DNA from: Hyphomicrobiales bacterium
Lineage (GTDB): Bacteria; Pseudomonadota; Alphaproteobacteria; Rhizobiales; Rhizobiaceae
Reading direction: 5' to 3'
Assembly: GCA_900467685.1 (NCBI GenBank)
Contig: UBQX01000037.1
Location: 1-40,459, forward strand
DNA length: 40,459 bases
Shown here: piece by piece, positions 1 to 6,925 of the stretch
Layout: every line of letters begins with the position of its first letter
Numbering within the stretch: the stretch's first letter is position 1
The notes under the pieces: generated by a model
What the model was told of the DNA's origin: nothing
Database searches by the model: none
What the model saw: only the letters and a program-made list of their open reading frames with translations
Translations under genes and position numbers: made by a program

Positions 1-152
1 CGCGCCGCGATCTCGTCGATGCGTGCGCCGGAAAGCCCGTTCTGCGAAAACTCCTCCAGCGCCACCGTGAGGATATCGCGACGCACACCTTCGGGGTCGC
101 GGACAGCGGTCTTCGCGTCTCTCGACTTTGCCGTGTCGGCAGCCTTTTTCAT
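1..152 (-). CDS. TetR-family regulator, N-terminal fragment (runs off window)
   Basis: Only the first ~50 codons are present, reading leftward from ATG at 152 with a G-rich Shine-Dalgarno (GGGGGG) just upstream. The translation begins MKKAADTAKS, has a basic low-complexity lead, and then GVRRDILTVALEEFSQNGLSGARIDEIAAR shortened here to its pattern: helix 1 of a TetR HTH (ILTVALEEFSQNG) followed by the conserved 'G...A.I.EIA.R' start of helix 2. It is divergent from quiC with an ~80-bp shared promoter region, so it probably regulates quiC. The ligand-binding domain lies outside the window, so the inducer cannot be inferred from sequence; dehydroshikimate, quinate or protocatechuate would be expected from context. 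Confidence 0.75.
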   Translation of the reverse strand, partial: MKKAADTAKSRDAKTAVRDPEGVRRDILTVALEEFSQNGLSGARIDEIAA

Positions 153-193
153 CGATTCCCCCCGAAAAGCCATGCAAATGCCGGCTTCGGCCT

Positions 194-210
194 CCAATTA
201 ACCAATTAGT
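194..210. promoter_or_regulatory. Candidate TetR operator between tetR and quiC
   Basis: The short divergent intergenic region contains a direct repeat CCAATTA (194-200 and 202-208). The right copy sits in a near-palindrome ACCAATTAGT (201-210; one symmetric mismatch pair). It lies ~26 bp upstream of the quiC start and ~42 bp upstream of the tetR start. Assignment as an operator is inferred from position and symmetry only. Confidence 0.35.
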
Positions 211-235
211 ACATAACGCAGGAAAGGATGGCAAT

Positions 236-2167
236 ATGGCATATCGCGATACCCGCCGGCAGCCGGTCCCCATGCAGACCTCGATTGCCACCGTGTCTAT
301 CAGTGGCGAATTTCCCGAAAAGCTGGCGGCCATCGCCAAGGCCGGCTTCACCGGTGTCGAGATTTTCGAAAACGACTTCCTGACCTATGACGCCTCGCCA
401 CGCGAAGTGGCGCAGATGGTCAAGGATCACGGGCTTTCGATCACGCTGTTCCAACCCTTCCGCGATTTCGAAGGCATGCCGGAACCGCAGCGCAAACGTA
501 CATTCGAACGGGCGGAACGCAAGTTCGAAATCATGGGCGAGCTTGGCACGGATCTCATGCTGATCTGCTCGAATGTCTCGCCGATCTCGCTCGGCGGCAT
601 CGATCGCGCAGCCGGCGACTTCCACGAACTCGGCGAGCTTGCCGCCCGGCACGGCGTGCGCGTCGGCTATGAGGCGCTGGCCTGGGGCCGGCATGTCAAC
701 GACCATCGCGACGCATGGGAGATCGTCCGCCGCACCGATCATCCGAATATCGGCCTCATCCTCGACAGTTTCCACACGCTGTCGCGCAAGATCGACCCGA
801 ACTCCATCCGCTCCATTCCCGGCGACAAGATCTTCATCGTGCAGCTTGCCGATGCGCCGCTCTTCGACATGGACCTGCTCTACTGGAGCCGTCACTTCCG
901 CAACATGCCGGGTGAAGGTGACCTGCCGGTGGTCGATTTCATGCGCGCGGTCGCGGCAACGGGCTATAGCGGTCCGCTGTCGCTCGAAATCTTCAACGAC
1001 CAGTTCCGTGGCGGCTCGGCCAAGGCCTTGGCCGAAGACGGACACCGCTCGCTGGTCAACCTCATGGATCGCGTGCGCCGGCTGGAGCCGGACATCGCCA
1101 TCGATGTTCCCGTCATGCCCGACCGCGTGGTCGCGAAAGGCGTCGAGTTCGTGGAATTTGCCACCTCGGAAGAGGAGAAGGACAATCTGGCAGCCCTGCT
1201 GACGACGCTCGGCTTCGCCAGGTCGGCCCGGCATCGGAACCGCGCTGTCGAGCTTTATACGCAAGGCGATATCCGCATCGTCATCAATACCGACAAGACC
1301 GGCGACACATTTGCCGATGCCTCCTATGCCGTCCACGGCACCAATGCCTATGCGTTCGGCCTGAAGGTGGACAATGCTCGGGATGCGCTTTCTCGTGCCA
1401 CGGCCCTCGGCGCTCCCGCTTTTTCCGAGGAGCGCAAGTCCGGCGAAGTGACCGTCCCGGCGGTGCAGGGCGTCGGCAACGGGGTCATCTATTTCCTCGA
1501 CGACACGCCGGAGCTTTCCGGCATCTGGGAACGGGAGTTCTCGTCGCTTCCCGTTGATGCTGCAGGCGCACATCTGACGCGCATCGACCATCTGGCGCAG
1601 ACGACGCAATATCAGGAAATGCTGACCTGGCTGCTCTTCTACCATGCGATCTTCGCGGTGCACCGAACGCCCATGGTGGACGTGGTCGATCCGGGCGGGC
1701 TGGTGCGCAGCCAGGCGATCGAAGGCGATCCGGAACCGGCCTTCCGCGTCACGATGAACGGGGCGGACAATCGAAAGACCTTTGCCGGCAAGTTCCTTGC
1801 CGAAGGCTTCGGCACGAGCATCCAGCACATCGCCTTTGCGACCGACGATATCTTCGCCACCGCCGCGCGGCTCAACGAGCTTGGTTTCCAGGCGCTGCCG
1901 ATTTCGCGCAACTATTATGACGATCTCGAAGCCCGCTTCGGTCTCGAGCCGGAATTCTCCGATGCGCTGCGCGCCGCCAGCATCCTCTACGATCGCGACG
2001 AAAAGGGCGAATATTTCCAGATCTACAGCCGCACCTTCGGCGAAGGCTTCTTCTTCGAAATCATAGAGCGGCGCGGCGGCTATGCCGGCTATGGCGCGAT
2101 GAACGCCCCTTTCCGGATCGCCGCTCAACGCCGCCTGGCAAGACCGGCGGGCATGCCCAAGCGCTGA
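236..2167 (+). CDS. quiC: 3-dehydroshikimate dehydratase (QuiC1-type, sugar isomerase/HPPD-like fusion)
   Basis: The 643-residue protein should convert 3-dehydroshikimate to protocatechuate in quinate/shikimate catabolism. Residues ~13-280 form an AP-endonuclease-2-like TIM barrel. The expected metal ligands are visible as E146 (GYEALAW), D177 (ILDSFH), Q203 (VQLAD) and E251 (SLEIFND). They keep exactly the spacing I recall for Pseudomonas QuiC1 (E134, D165, Q191, E239) with a constant offset of 12. Residues ~300-640 form a VOC/4-hydroxyphenylpyruvate dioxygenase-like half with a potential iron triad H452, H531, E608. I chose ATG 236 because AGGAAAGG lies 8 bp upstream. Family members start at the equivalent of Met13 (position 272, MQTSIATVS), which lacks a good ribosome site. 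The gene is monocistronic and divergent from a TetR gene. The role of the C-terminal half is not settled for the family, to my knowledge. Confidence 0.9.
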   Translation: MAYRDTRRQPVPMQTSIATVSISGEFPEKLAAIAKAGFTGVEIFENDFLTYDASPREVAQMVKDHGLSITLFQPFRDFEGMPEPQRKRTFERAERKFEIMGELGTDLMLICSNVSPISLGGIDRAAGDFHELGELAARHGVRVGYEALAWGRHVNDHRDAWEIVRRTDHPNIGLILDSFHTLSRKIDPNSIRSIPGDKIFIVQLADAPLFDMDLLYWSRHFRNMPGEGDLPVVDFMRAVAATGYSGPLSLEIFNDQFRGGSAKALAEDGHRSLVNLMDRVRRLEPDIAIDVPVMPDRVVAKGVEFVEFATSEEEKDNLAALLTTLGFARSARHRNRAVELYTQGDIRIVINTDKTGDTFADASYAVHGTNAYAFGLKVDNARDALSRATALGAPAFSEERKSGEVTVPAVQGVGNGVIYFLDDTPELSGIWEREFSSLPVDAAGAHLTRIDHLAQTTQYQEMLTWLLFYHAIFAVHRTPMVDVVDPGGLVRSQAIEGDPEPAFRVTMNGADNRKTFAGKFLAEGFGTSIQHIAFATDDIFATAARLNELGFQALPISRNYYDDLEARFGLEPEFSDALRAASILYDRDEKGEYFQIYSRTFGEGFFFEIIERRGGYAGYGAMNAPFRIAAQRRLARPAGMPKR

Positions 2168-2182
2168 TCTTTCGAGGAATTT

Positions 2183-2211
2183 CGTGCCGGGGCCATGACG
2201 CCGCCGGCACG
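2183..2211. terminator. Hairpin between convergent quiC and metF-like gene
   Basis: A perfect 8-bp inverted repeat (CGTGCCGG at 2183-2190, CCGGCACG at 2204-2211) with a 13-nt loop lies between the two convergent stop codons. No T-tract follows on either strand, so it is at best a weak or Rho-assisted terminator or an mRNA 3'-end stabiliser. Confidence 0.35.
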
Positions 2212-2231
2212 CGCACTGTGGATATCAGAGA

Positions 2232-3170
2232 TCAGGCGGACGCGATCGCCGCCTGCGGCGCGGCCGGCACCTGTCGGTTCATCCAGTCGGCGGCAGTGCG
2301 GATGCCACCGAGGGGGAAGACATGGACCTGTGAGATCAGGCTGTCCGGGTGGCGTGCCTTGTATTGCGCAAGGCCGCTGACGACTTCGGTCGGTTCATAG
2401 GGCGCGAGCAGCCGCGTTACGTCCATCGCGCGCTTCTGCAAGACCTTCAGCGAGGGGCCGACGCCGCAAGCCAGCGCAAACTGGATCAGCGTTTGAAGTT
2501 TTGCAGGTCCGGCAATGCCGACATGGATGGGCAGGCTGACGCCGAGATCGGCAATGCGTTCGGCCCAAGCGGTAACGGCGGCAGCATCAAAGGCGAACTG
2601 GGTGACGATGGCCATTTTGGCGTCCGTTCGCGCGGAAAAGTCCTGCTTCCACATAAGGCTCGCATCGACCCCGGCGGTCGTCCCATCCGTGTCGATGTCG
2701 CGATTGCCCTCCGGGTGGCCGGCGACATGCAAGCGCTTGAAGCCATGGCGGTCGAAAATGCCCGTTTCGATGAGTTGGATGGCGCTGTCCAGCGTGCCTT
2801 CGGGCTTTGTTACCCCGCCGCCCAGCAGCAGTGCTTGCGTAACGCCCGCCTCCTCGCGATAGCGCCGCACCCATGTTTCAAGCGTTGCCACATCCGGGAT
2901 GATCCGCGCCGGAAAATGCGGCATGACCGGGAAGCCTTCATCCGTCAGACGACGCGCGGTTGCCAGCATGTCCTCGAAGGGAGTCCCGGCGATATGGGCG
3001 ATATAGACACGCGTTCCGGCGGGTAGCAGCGCGCGGAAGCTTTCCACCTTTGCCGCCGTGCGCGGCATGACTTCGATCGACCAGTTATCGATGAAGGACG
3101 CGGCCTCCGGATCGAGATCGGGGGGTGATGCCTTGGCGTCGGTGCGACTTCCGAAATTCAAAAAAGCCAT
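2232..3170 (-). CDS. metF: Methylenetetrahydrofolate reductase family protein (MetF-like)
   Basis: The 312-residue protein is a TIM-barrel MTHFR-family flavoprotein (5,10-methylene-THF / 5-methyl-THF interconversion). Visible family features are SIEVMPRTAAKV near residue 31 (where canonical MetF has an E-x-x-P segment), HFPARI, LLGGG, HPEGNRD (flavin/folate region), KQDFSARTDAKMAIVTQFAFD (here only as a pattern: T-Q-F-x-F-D) and a P-I-H-V-G-I-A-G-P loop. It is divergent from purU and near ligM, and its promoter carries a TGTATACA operator. A LigM-type demethylase yields 5-methyl-THF, so the inferred job is to oxidise that product to methylene-THF. It is probably a paralogue of the housekeeping MetF used for methionine synthesis. 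The start at 3170 is an ATG preceded by GGAGGAG-type ribosome site (CTCCTCCTC on the plus strand at 3176-3184). Confidence 0.82.
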   Translation of the reverse strand: MAFLNFGSRTDAKASPPDLDPEAASFIDNWSIEVMPRTAAKVESFRALLPAGTRVYIAHIAGTPFEDMLATARRLTDEGFPVMPHFPARIIPDVATLETWVRRYREEAGVTQALLLGGGVTKPEGTLDSAIQLIETGIFDRHGFKRLHVAGHPEGNRDIDTDGTTAGVDASLMWKQDFSARTDAKMAIVTQFAFDAAAVTAWAERIADLGVSLPIHVGIAGPAKLQTLIQFALACGVGPSLKVLQKRAMDVTRLLAPYEPTEVVSGLAQYKARHPDSLISQVHVFPLGGIRTAADWMNRQVPAAPQAAIASA

Positions 3171-3196
3171 CTTGCTCCTCCTCGATGTCTGTTGTT

Positions 3197-3227
3197 ATGT
3201 ATACATCAAGATTGTCACAACAATCAA
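3197..3227 (-). promoter_or_regulatory. ATGTATACAT operator overlapping the metF promoter
   Basis: A perfect 10-bp palindrome ATGTATACAT lies at 3197-3206, 27 bp upstream of the metF-like start and within the metF/purU divergent region. Read on the minus strand, its TATACA core fits a -10 box with TTGATT (3222-3227) as -35 at an 18-bp spacer, so a bound regulator would block polymerase. The same sequence recurs upstream of gntR, ligM and the liv-type binding protein gene. A degenerate copy (ATGTGTACG, 3282-3290) lies closer to purU. Confidence 0.7.
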
Positions 3228-3364
3228 TATGCCGGTTAAAATGGCCATAAAGGCCAGAATTGAGCGATAAGTCCTTTTGGAATGTGTACGCTGGCCGGTG
3301 AGGCATGCAGGGGCTGACGGGGGCGTGGGAGCGCAACCCTGGTCTGTCACGAGGGAGGAAAGAC

Positions 3365-4213
3365 ATGACCGACTATATTCTGACGCTACGCTGCGCCAAT
3401 CGCAGCGGCATCGTGGCCGCTGTTGCGGTTCGGATCGCGACCCATGGCGGCGACATTTTCGAGGCGCATCAGTTCGACGATCCGGAAACCGGCATGTTCT
3501 TCATGCGGGTAGCCTTCTCGATGGCGGAGCCGGAAGCGGCCTTCCGTGCCGGCATCGCGCAAGAGGTGGAGCGCTTTGGTCTCGACCTGACGCTGCGGGT
3601 TGCCGGAAAGCGGCGCAAGGTTCTGCTCATGGTTTCCCGCTTCGACCATTGCCTCGGCGATCTGCTTTACCGGATGCGGATCGGCGAACTGAATATGGAG
3701 GCCGTCGGCATTATCGGCAATCATCCGCGCGAGGCGCTGAACCTGACGCTGATGGAAGGCATTCCCTACCATCATCTGCCGGTCACGAAGGAGACCAAGG
3801 CGGCGCAGGAGGCGGAGGTGCGGCGGATCGTTGAGGAAAGCGGGGCCGAGCTTGTCGTTCTGGCGCGCTACATGCAGGTGCTGTCCGACGAGCTTTCGGC
3901 CTTTCTTTCCGGTCGCTGCATCAACATCCACCACTCCTTCTTGCCGGGCTTCAAGGGCGCCAAGCCCTACCATCAGGCGCACGCGCGCGGTGTGAAAATG
4001 ATCGGCGCGACGGCCCATTACGTCACCGGCGATCTCGATGAGGGGCCGATCATCTGTCAGGATGTCGAGCCGGTCAGCCATGCCGACACGCCGGAAGAGC
4101 TGGTGGGCAAGGGGCGCGACATCGAGCGCCGGGTTCTGGCCCGCGCCGTGACCTGGCATCTGGAGGATCGCGTTTTGCTGAACAAGCACAAGACGGTCGT
4201 TTTCGCCAAATAG
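3365..4213 (+). CDS. purU: Formyltetrahydrofolate deformylase
   Basis: PurU hydrolyses 10-formyl-THF to THF plus formate. The 282-residue protein has the expected N-terminal ACT-like regulatory domain (residues 1-80, YILTLRCANRSGIVAAV) and a C-terminal formyltransferase fold (~85-282). The catalytic Asn-His-Asp set is visible as N187 and H189 (INIHHSFLP) and D225 (GDLDEGP), and the KGAKPYHQA loop is intact. The start is ATG 3365 with GGGAGGA five bases upstream; an earlier in-frame ATG at 3305 has no ribosome site. Its position between metF and gntR/ligM suggests it regenerates free THF for the demethylase and releases the methyl carbon as formate, rather than serving only purine balance. That role is inferred from context. 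Confidence 0.92.
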   Translation: MTDYILTLRCANRSGIVAAVAVRIATHGGDIFEAHQFDDPETGMFFMRVAFSMAEPEAAFRAGIAQEVERFGLDLTLRVAGKRRKVLLMVSRFDHCLGDLLYRMRIGELNMEAVGIIGNHPREALNLTLMEGIPYHHLPVTKETKAAQEAEVRRIVEESGAELVVLARYMQVLSDELSAFLSGRCINIHHSFLPGFKGAKPYHQAHARGVKMIGATAHYVTGDLDEGPIICQDVEPVSHADTPEELVGKGRDIERRVLARAVTWHLEDRVLLNKHKTVVFAK

Positions 4214-4229
4214 GCGACGCATCGCGCCA

Positions 4230-4239
4230 ATGTATACAA
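4230..4239 (+). promoter_or_regulatory. TGTATACA operator upstream of gntR
   Basis: The 8-bp palindrome TGTATACA (4231-4238, flanked A/A) lies in the purU-gntR gap, 71 bp before the gntR start. It shares the core of the 10-bp sites at 3197, 5160 and 11579 and would give autoregulation. The conserved GT...AC arrangement is typical of operators bound by FadR-subfamily GntR proteins. Confidence 0.65.
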
Positions 4240-4309
4240 GTTGCCCCCGAGGCGCTTCGCAGCCGCCTCTGCGAATGCTATAGCAATGGCGTGAATGGGG
4301 GATCCAAGC

Positions 4310-5041
4310 ATGAAAGTCAGCGAAGCTGCCACCCATGGCCGCAGGGCCGTGATCGAATTGCGCGAGAAGATCGTCAGCGGCGAATTGCCGGGCGGGATGC
4401 GCCTTTTCGAGGTGTCGCTGGCCGAAAAGCTCGAGATTTCGCGCACTCCCGTGCGCGAGGCGCTGTCGCGGCTGGCGGAGGAGGGGCTTCTCGACCGTTT
4501 GCCGAATGGCGGCTTCGTCGTCCGCCGCTTCGGCTATGAGGACGTGATCGATTCCATCGAGCTGCGTGGTGTCATGGAAGGCACGGCCGCGCGCCTTGCC
4601 GCCGAGCGGGGCGCTTCGCCGGAAGGCCTGGCGCGGCTTCATGAGATCGTCGAGAAGATCGATGTCTGTTTTGGGGAGGGCGATGAGGTGGATTTCGACG
4701 CCTATTCCGACCTCAATGAGGATTTTCACCGCGAGCTGGCCGGGCTCTGCGGCAGCGAGATGATCCGCCGCGAGGTGGAGCGCGCGTCGGCGCTGCCATT
4801 CGCCTCGCCGTCGGCTTTTCTCCCCAACCGAATGGAAATCGCCGCCTTTCGCCGCTCGCTGCGCTCGGCGCAGGAGCAGCACAAGGCAATCGTCAACGCC
4901 ATTGTCGGGCGCGAAGGCGCGCGGGCGGAATTCGTGGCGCGTGAACATGCGCGTACGGCCCGGCACAACATTGAATACATTTTCAACAAGGACCCGGATC
5001 TCCTGGCCAAGATCCCCGGACTAGCCCTCATTCACCGCTAG
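4310..5041 (+). CDS. GntR-family regulator (FadR/FCD subfamily), VanR-like by context
   Basis: The 243-residue protein has an N-terminal winged helix (residues ~10-75: IVSGELPGGMRL, LAEKLEISRTPVREALSRLAEEGLL, NGGFVV). This is followed by an all-helical FCD effector domain (~80-215) whose metal/ligand residues are visible in LNEDFHREL, AQEQHKAIVNAI and EHARTARHNI. ATG 4310 is preferred because GGGGGA lies 7 bp upstream; the ATG at 4295 has no ribosome site. It sits between purU and ligM, and four TGTATACA sites flank it and its neighbours. I infer it represses the O-demethylation and transport genes and is released by a (methoxy)aromatic acid. The effector itself cannot be read from the sequence. 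Confidence 0.88.
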   Translation: MKVSEAATHGRRAVIELREKIVSGELPGGMRLFEVSLAEKLEISRTPVREALSRLAEEGLLDRLPNGGFVVRRFGYEDVIDSIELRGVMEGTAARLAAERGASPEGLARLHEIVEKIDVCFGEGDEVDFDAYSDLNEDFHRELAGLCGSEMIRREVERASALPFASPSAFLPNRMEIAAFRRSLRSAQEQHKAIVNAIVGREGARAEFVAREHARTARHNIEYIFNKDPDLLAKIPGLALIHR

Positions 5042-5159
5042 AGCCCGTAAAACAGCGGGCTTGCGTGGCCTGGTGCGCTGAATACGTCATCCTTTTGTCG
5101 CCATGTCGCGCCACTCTCCCTGAAAAAGAGGCTTGCATTCTGCGCGTCAATCGGCATGA

Positions 5160-5169
5160 ATGTATACAT
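5160..5169 (+). promoter_or_regulatory. ATGTATACAT operator upstream of ligM
   Basis: A perfect ATGTATACAT palindrome lies 28 bp before the ligM ATG (5198). A spurious upstream ATG at 5156 would place the operator inside the coding region; the strong GGGAGG site at 5185-5190 shows translation starts at 5198, leaving the palindrome in the untranslated leader or promoter. It is identical to the sites at 3197 and 11579. Confidence 0.7.
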
Positions 5170-5197
5170 AACAGCTTTGCTAATGGGAGGAACCACG

Positions 5198-6610
5198 ATG
5201 GCTGCATCCAGTCTGTCCGATATCATGAAAGAGAATCCCGACATTGTCGGGCGCCTGCGCAATTCCAAGATCGGCATGTATGTATACCCGGTCGTGGCTC
5301 CCGAGTTCGCCAACTGGCGGACCGAACAGGCCGCCTGGCGCCATTCGGCCGTGCTCTTCGACCAGTCGCACCACATGGACGAACTGATTGTCGAAGGTCC
5401 GGATGCGGAAGCATTCCTTGCCTATCACGGCATCAACGCGTTTTCGAATTTCGGCCTCAACCGCGCCAAGCATTTCGTGCCGGTCACGCCGAACGGCCAT
5501 GTCATCGGCGACCACATCATCTTCCGCGAGCGCCAGGACAAGTTCATCCTCGTCGGCCGCGCGCCGACGTCCAACTGGCTGATGTTCTGCGCTGCCTATG
5601 GCAAGTGGAATGTCCGCATCAAGCACGATCCCCGCTCGCCGTCGCGCCCTGAAGGCGAACGCGTCTTCCGCACGCATTACCGCTACCAGATCCAGGGACC
5701 TGAGGCGAACAAGATCTTCGAAAAGCTGAACCGCGGTCCGATCCCGGACATCAAGTTCTTCCATGTCGATCACATCAATATCGGTTCCAAGAAGGTCCAG
5801 GCGCTGCGTCACGGCATGTCCGGCGCACCGGGTCTCGAAATCTGGGGTCCTTATGACGACAAGAACTATATCCTGAGCTGCATTCTCGAAGCCGCCAAGG
5901 AAGCCAATGTCGATCTCGTGCGCTGCGGCAGCCGCGCCTATTCGACCAACACGCTGGAATCCGGCTGGATCCCGTCCCCGCTGCCGGGGATCTATACCGG
6001 CGACGGCATGCTGGCGGCCTATCGCGAGTGGCTGGGCGCAGACTCCTACGAAGCCACCGGCGCGATCGGCGGCAGCTATGTCTCGGACAATATCGAGGAC
6101 TATTACGTCAACCCGTTCGAGCTCGGCTATGACTTCTACATCGGCTGGAAGAAGGACGACTTTATCGGCAAGCAGGCTCTGCTGAAGATGAAGGAGCAGA
6201 AGAACCGCAAGAAGGTGACCTTCGAGTGGAACGCTGAAGACGTCGTCGAAGTCATCGCGTCTGCCTTCAAGCCGGGTGAAGACCACTACAAGTGGATCGA
6301 CTTCCCGCAGCCGAACTATGCCTCGACCAGCGCCGACCTGATCCTCGACCAGAGCGGCAAGCGCGTCGGCATGTCGATGTTCAACGGCTATTCCTACAAC
6401 GAACGCTGCCTGCTTTCGCTGGGCATCGTCGATCAGGATATCAACGAAGGCGACGTGCTGACGCTGGTATGGGGCGAGCCGGATGGCGGTTCGGGCAAGA
6501 CCTCGACCGAGCGCCACAAGCAGGCCAAGATCCGCGTCCGCGTCTCGCCGACGCCCTACGCTCGCGAAGCCCGCGAGAACTATGCCGACAGCTGGCGCAC
6601 CAAGCGCTGA
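5198..6610 (+). CDS. ligM: Tetrahydrofolate-dependent aryl O-demethylase (LigM-like, GcvT family)
   Basis: The 470-residue protein matches the Sphingobium LigM family (vanillate / 3-O-methylgallate O-demethylase) along its full length, which is ~471 residues. It should transfer the methoxyl methyl group to THF, giving a catechol (protocatechuate or gallate) and 5-methyl-THF. Segments shared with LigM as I recall it include YVYPVVAPEF, NWRTEQ, VPVTPNGHVIGD, GAPGLEIWGPY, NTLESGWIPSPLP, YTGD and EDYYVNP. Active-site positions I recall for LigM are retained: Y28, Y30, R121, E214 and Y248. ATG 5198 has GGGAGG 7 bp upstream. The neighbouring metF-like and purU genes handle the methyl product, and a strong terminator follows at 6675. 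The exact substrate (vanillate, syringate, 3MGA or another methoxybenzoate) is not determined. Confidence 0.88.
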   Translation: MAASSLSDIMKENPDIVGRLRNSKIGMYVYPVVAPEFANWRTEQAAWRHSAVLFDQSHHMDELIVEGPDAEAFLAYHGINAFSNFGLNRAKHFVPVTPNGHVIGDHIIFRERQDKFILVGRAPTSNWLMFCAAYGKWNVRIKHDPRSPSRPEGERVFRTHYRYQIQGPEANKIFEKLNRGPIPDIKFFHVDHINIGSKKVQALRHGMSGAPGLEIWGPYDDKNYILSCILEAAKEANVDLVRCGSRAYSTNTLESGWIPSPLPGIYTGDGMLAAYREWLGADSYEATGAIGGSYVSDNIEDYYVNPFELGYDFYIGWKKDDFIGKQALLKMKEQKNRKKVTFEWNAEDVVEVIASAFKPGEDHYKWIDFPQPNYASTSADLILDQSGKRVGMSMFNGYSYNERCLLSLGIVDQDINEGDVLTLVWGEPDGGSGKTSTERHKQAKIRVRVSPTPYAREARENYADSWRTKR

Positions 6611-6674
6611 TAACAAGGAGCCGGCGTGGCGCGCGAGCGTTGCGCCGGACTTTCTGTTGGATGAAGAGACACGG

Positions 6675-6709
6675 ACACCGAAGGCGCAAGACGCTTTCGG
6701 TGTTTTTTT
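6675..6709 (+). terminator. Rho-independent terminator of ligM
   Basis: A 12-bp stem with one G-U pair (6675-6686 with 6692-6703), a 5-nt CAAGA loop and a run of seven T starts ~65 bp past the ligM stop. It is the clearest intrinsic terminator in the window. Confidence 0.88.
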
Positions 6710-6748
6710 GTGTTTGTTCGAGCTGCTTTCGCGGCGGATCCCCCTATT

Positions 6749-6893
6749 CTCCGCCATCCCGGACTAGATCCTGGATCTAGCCAGTTCGCGTCTGCTGGCT
6801 GAAAGGGCTCATTCCCTGAATGCTCTGCAAGAAGAGTATCCCGCGCGATGGACATCGCGCACTGGATGCCGGATCAAGTCCGGCATGACGGAG
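6749..6893. repeat. RIME/MITE-like mosaic palindromic element
   Basis: The two ends of this 145-bp segment are imperfect inverted repeats of each other: CTCCGCCATCCCGGACTAGA... at the left matches CTCCGTCATGCCGGACTTGA... read inward from the right end. Internally it holds three local hairpins: CTAGATCC/GGATCTAG (6764-6780), GCGCGATG/CATCGCGC (6843-6860) and ATGCCGGA/TCCGGCAT (6866-6886). It lies between the convergent ligM and livF genes and contains no credible ORF. The architecture recalls the rhizobial intergenic mosaic elements (RIME) and short non-autonomous transposon relics. With ligM's terminator it accounts for the 315-bp gene-free stretch 6611-6925. Confidence 0.65.
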
Positions 6894-6925
6894 TTGAGGC
6901 GGACGCCGGTTTCAAAAAGAAGCCC

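Noticed and set aside
206-2128. Long open frame on the minus strand opposite quiC
   Set aside because: GC-rich third-position shadow of quiC; composition is unlike a real protein and it lacks a ribosome site.
3386-4966. Long minus-strand open frame across purU and gntR
   Set aside because: Spans two well-supported plus-strand genes and the operator between them; shadow frame.
5156-5197. ATG at 5156 as the ligM start
   Set aside because: It has no ribosome site and would place the operator palindrome in the coding region; ATG 5198 has a strong GGGAGG and gives the family length.
5281-5288. A fifth TGTATAC-like sequence (TGTATACC) inside ligM
   Set aside because: It is not palindromic at its right end and encodes the conserved Y-V-Y-P stretch of LigM, so codon constraint explains it.
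5180-6757. Long minus-strand open frame opposite ligM
   Set aside because: Shadow of ligM; it also runs through the ligM terminator.
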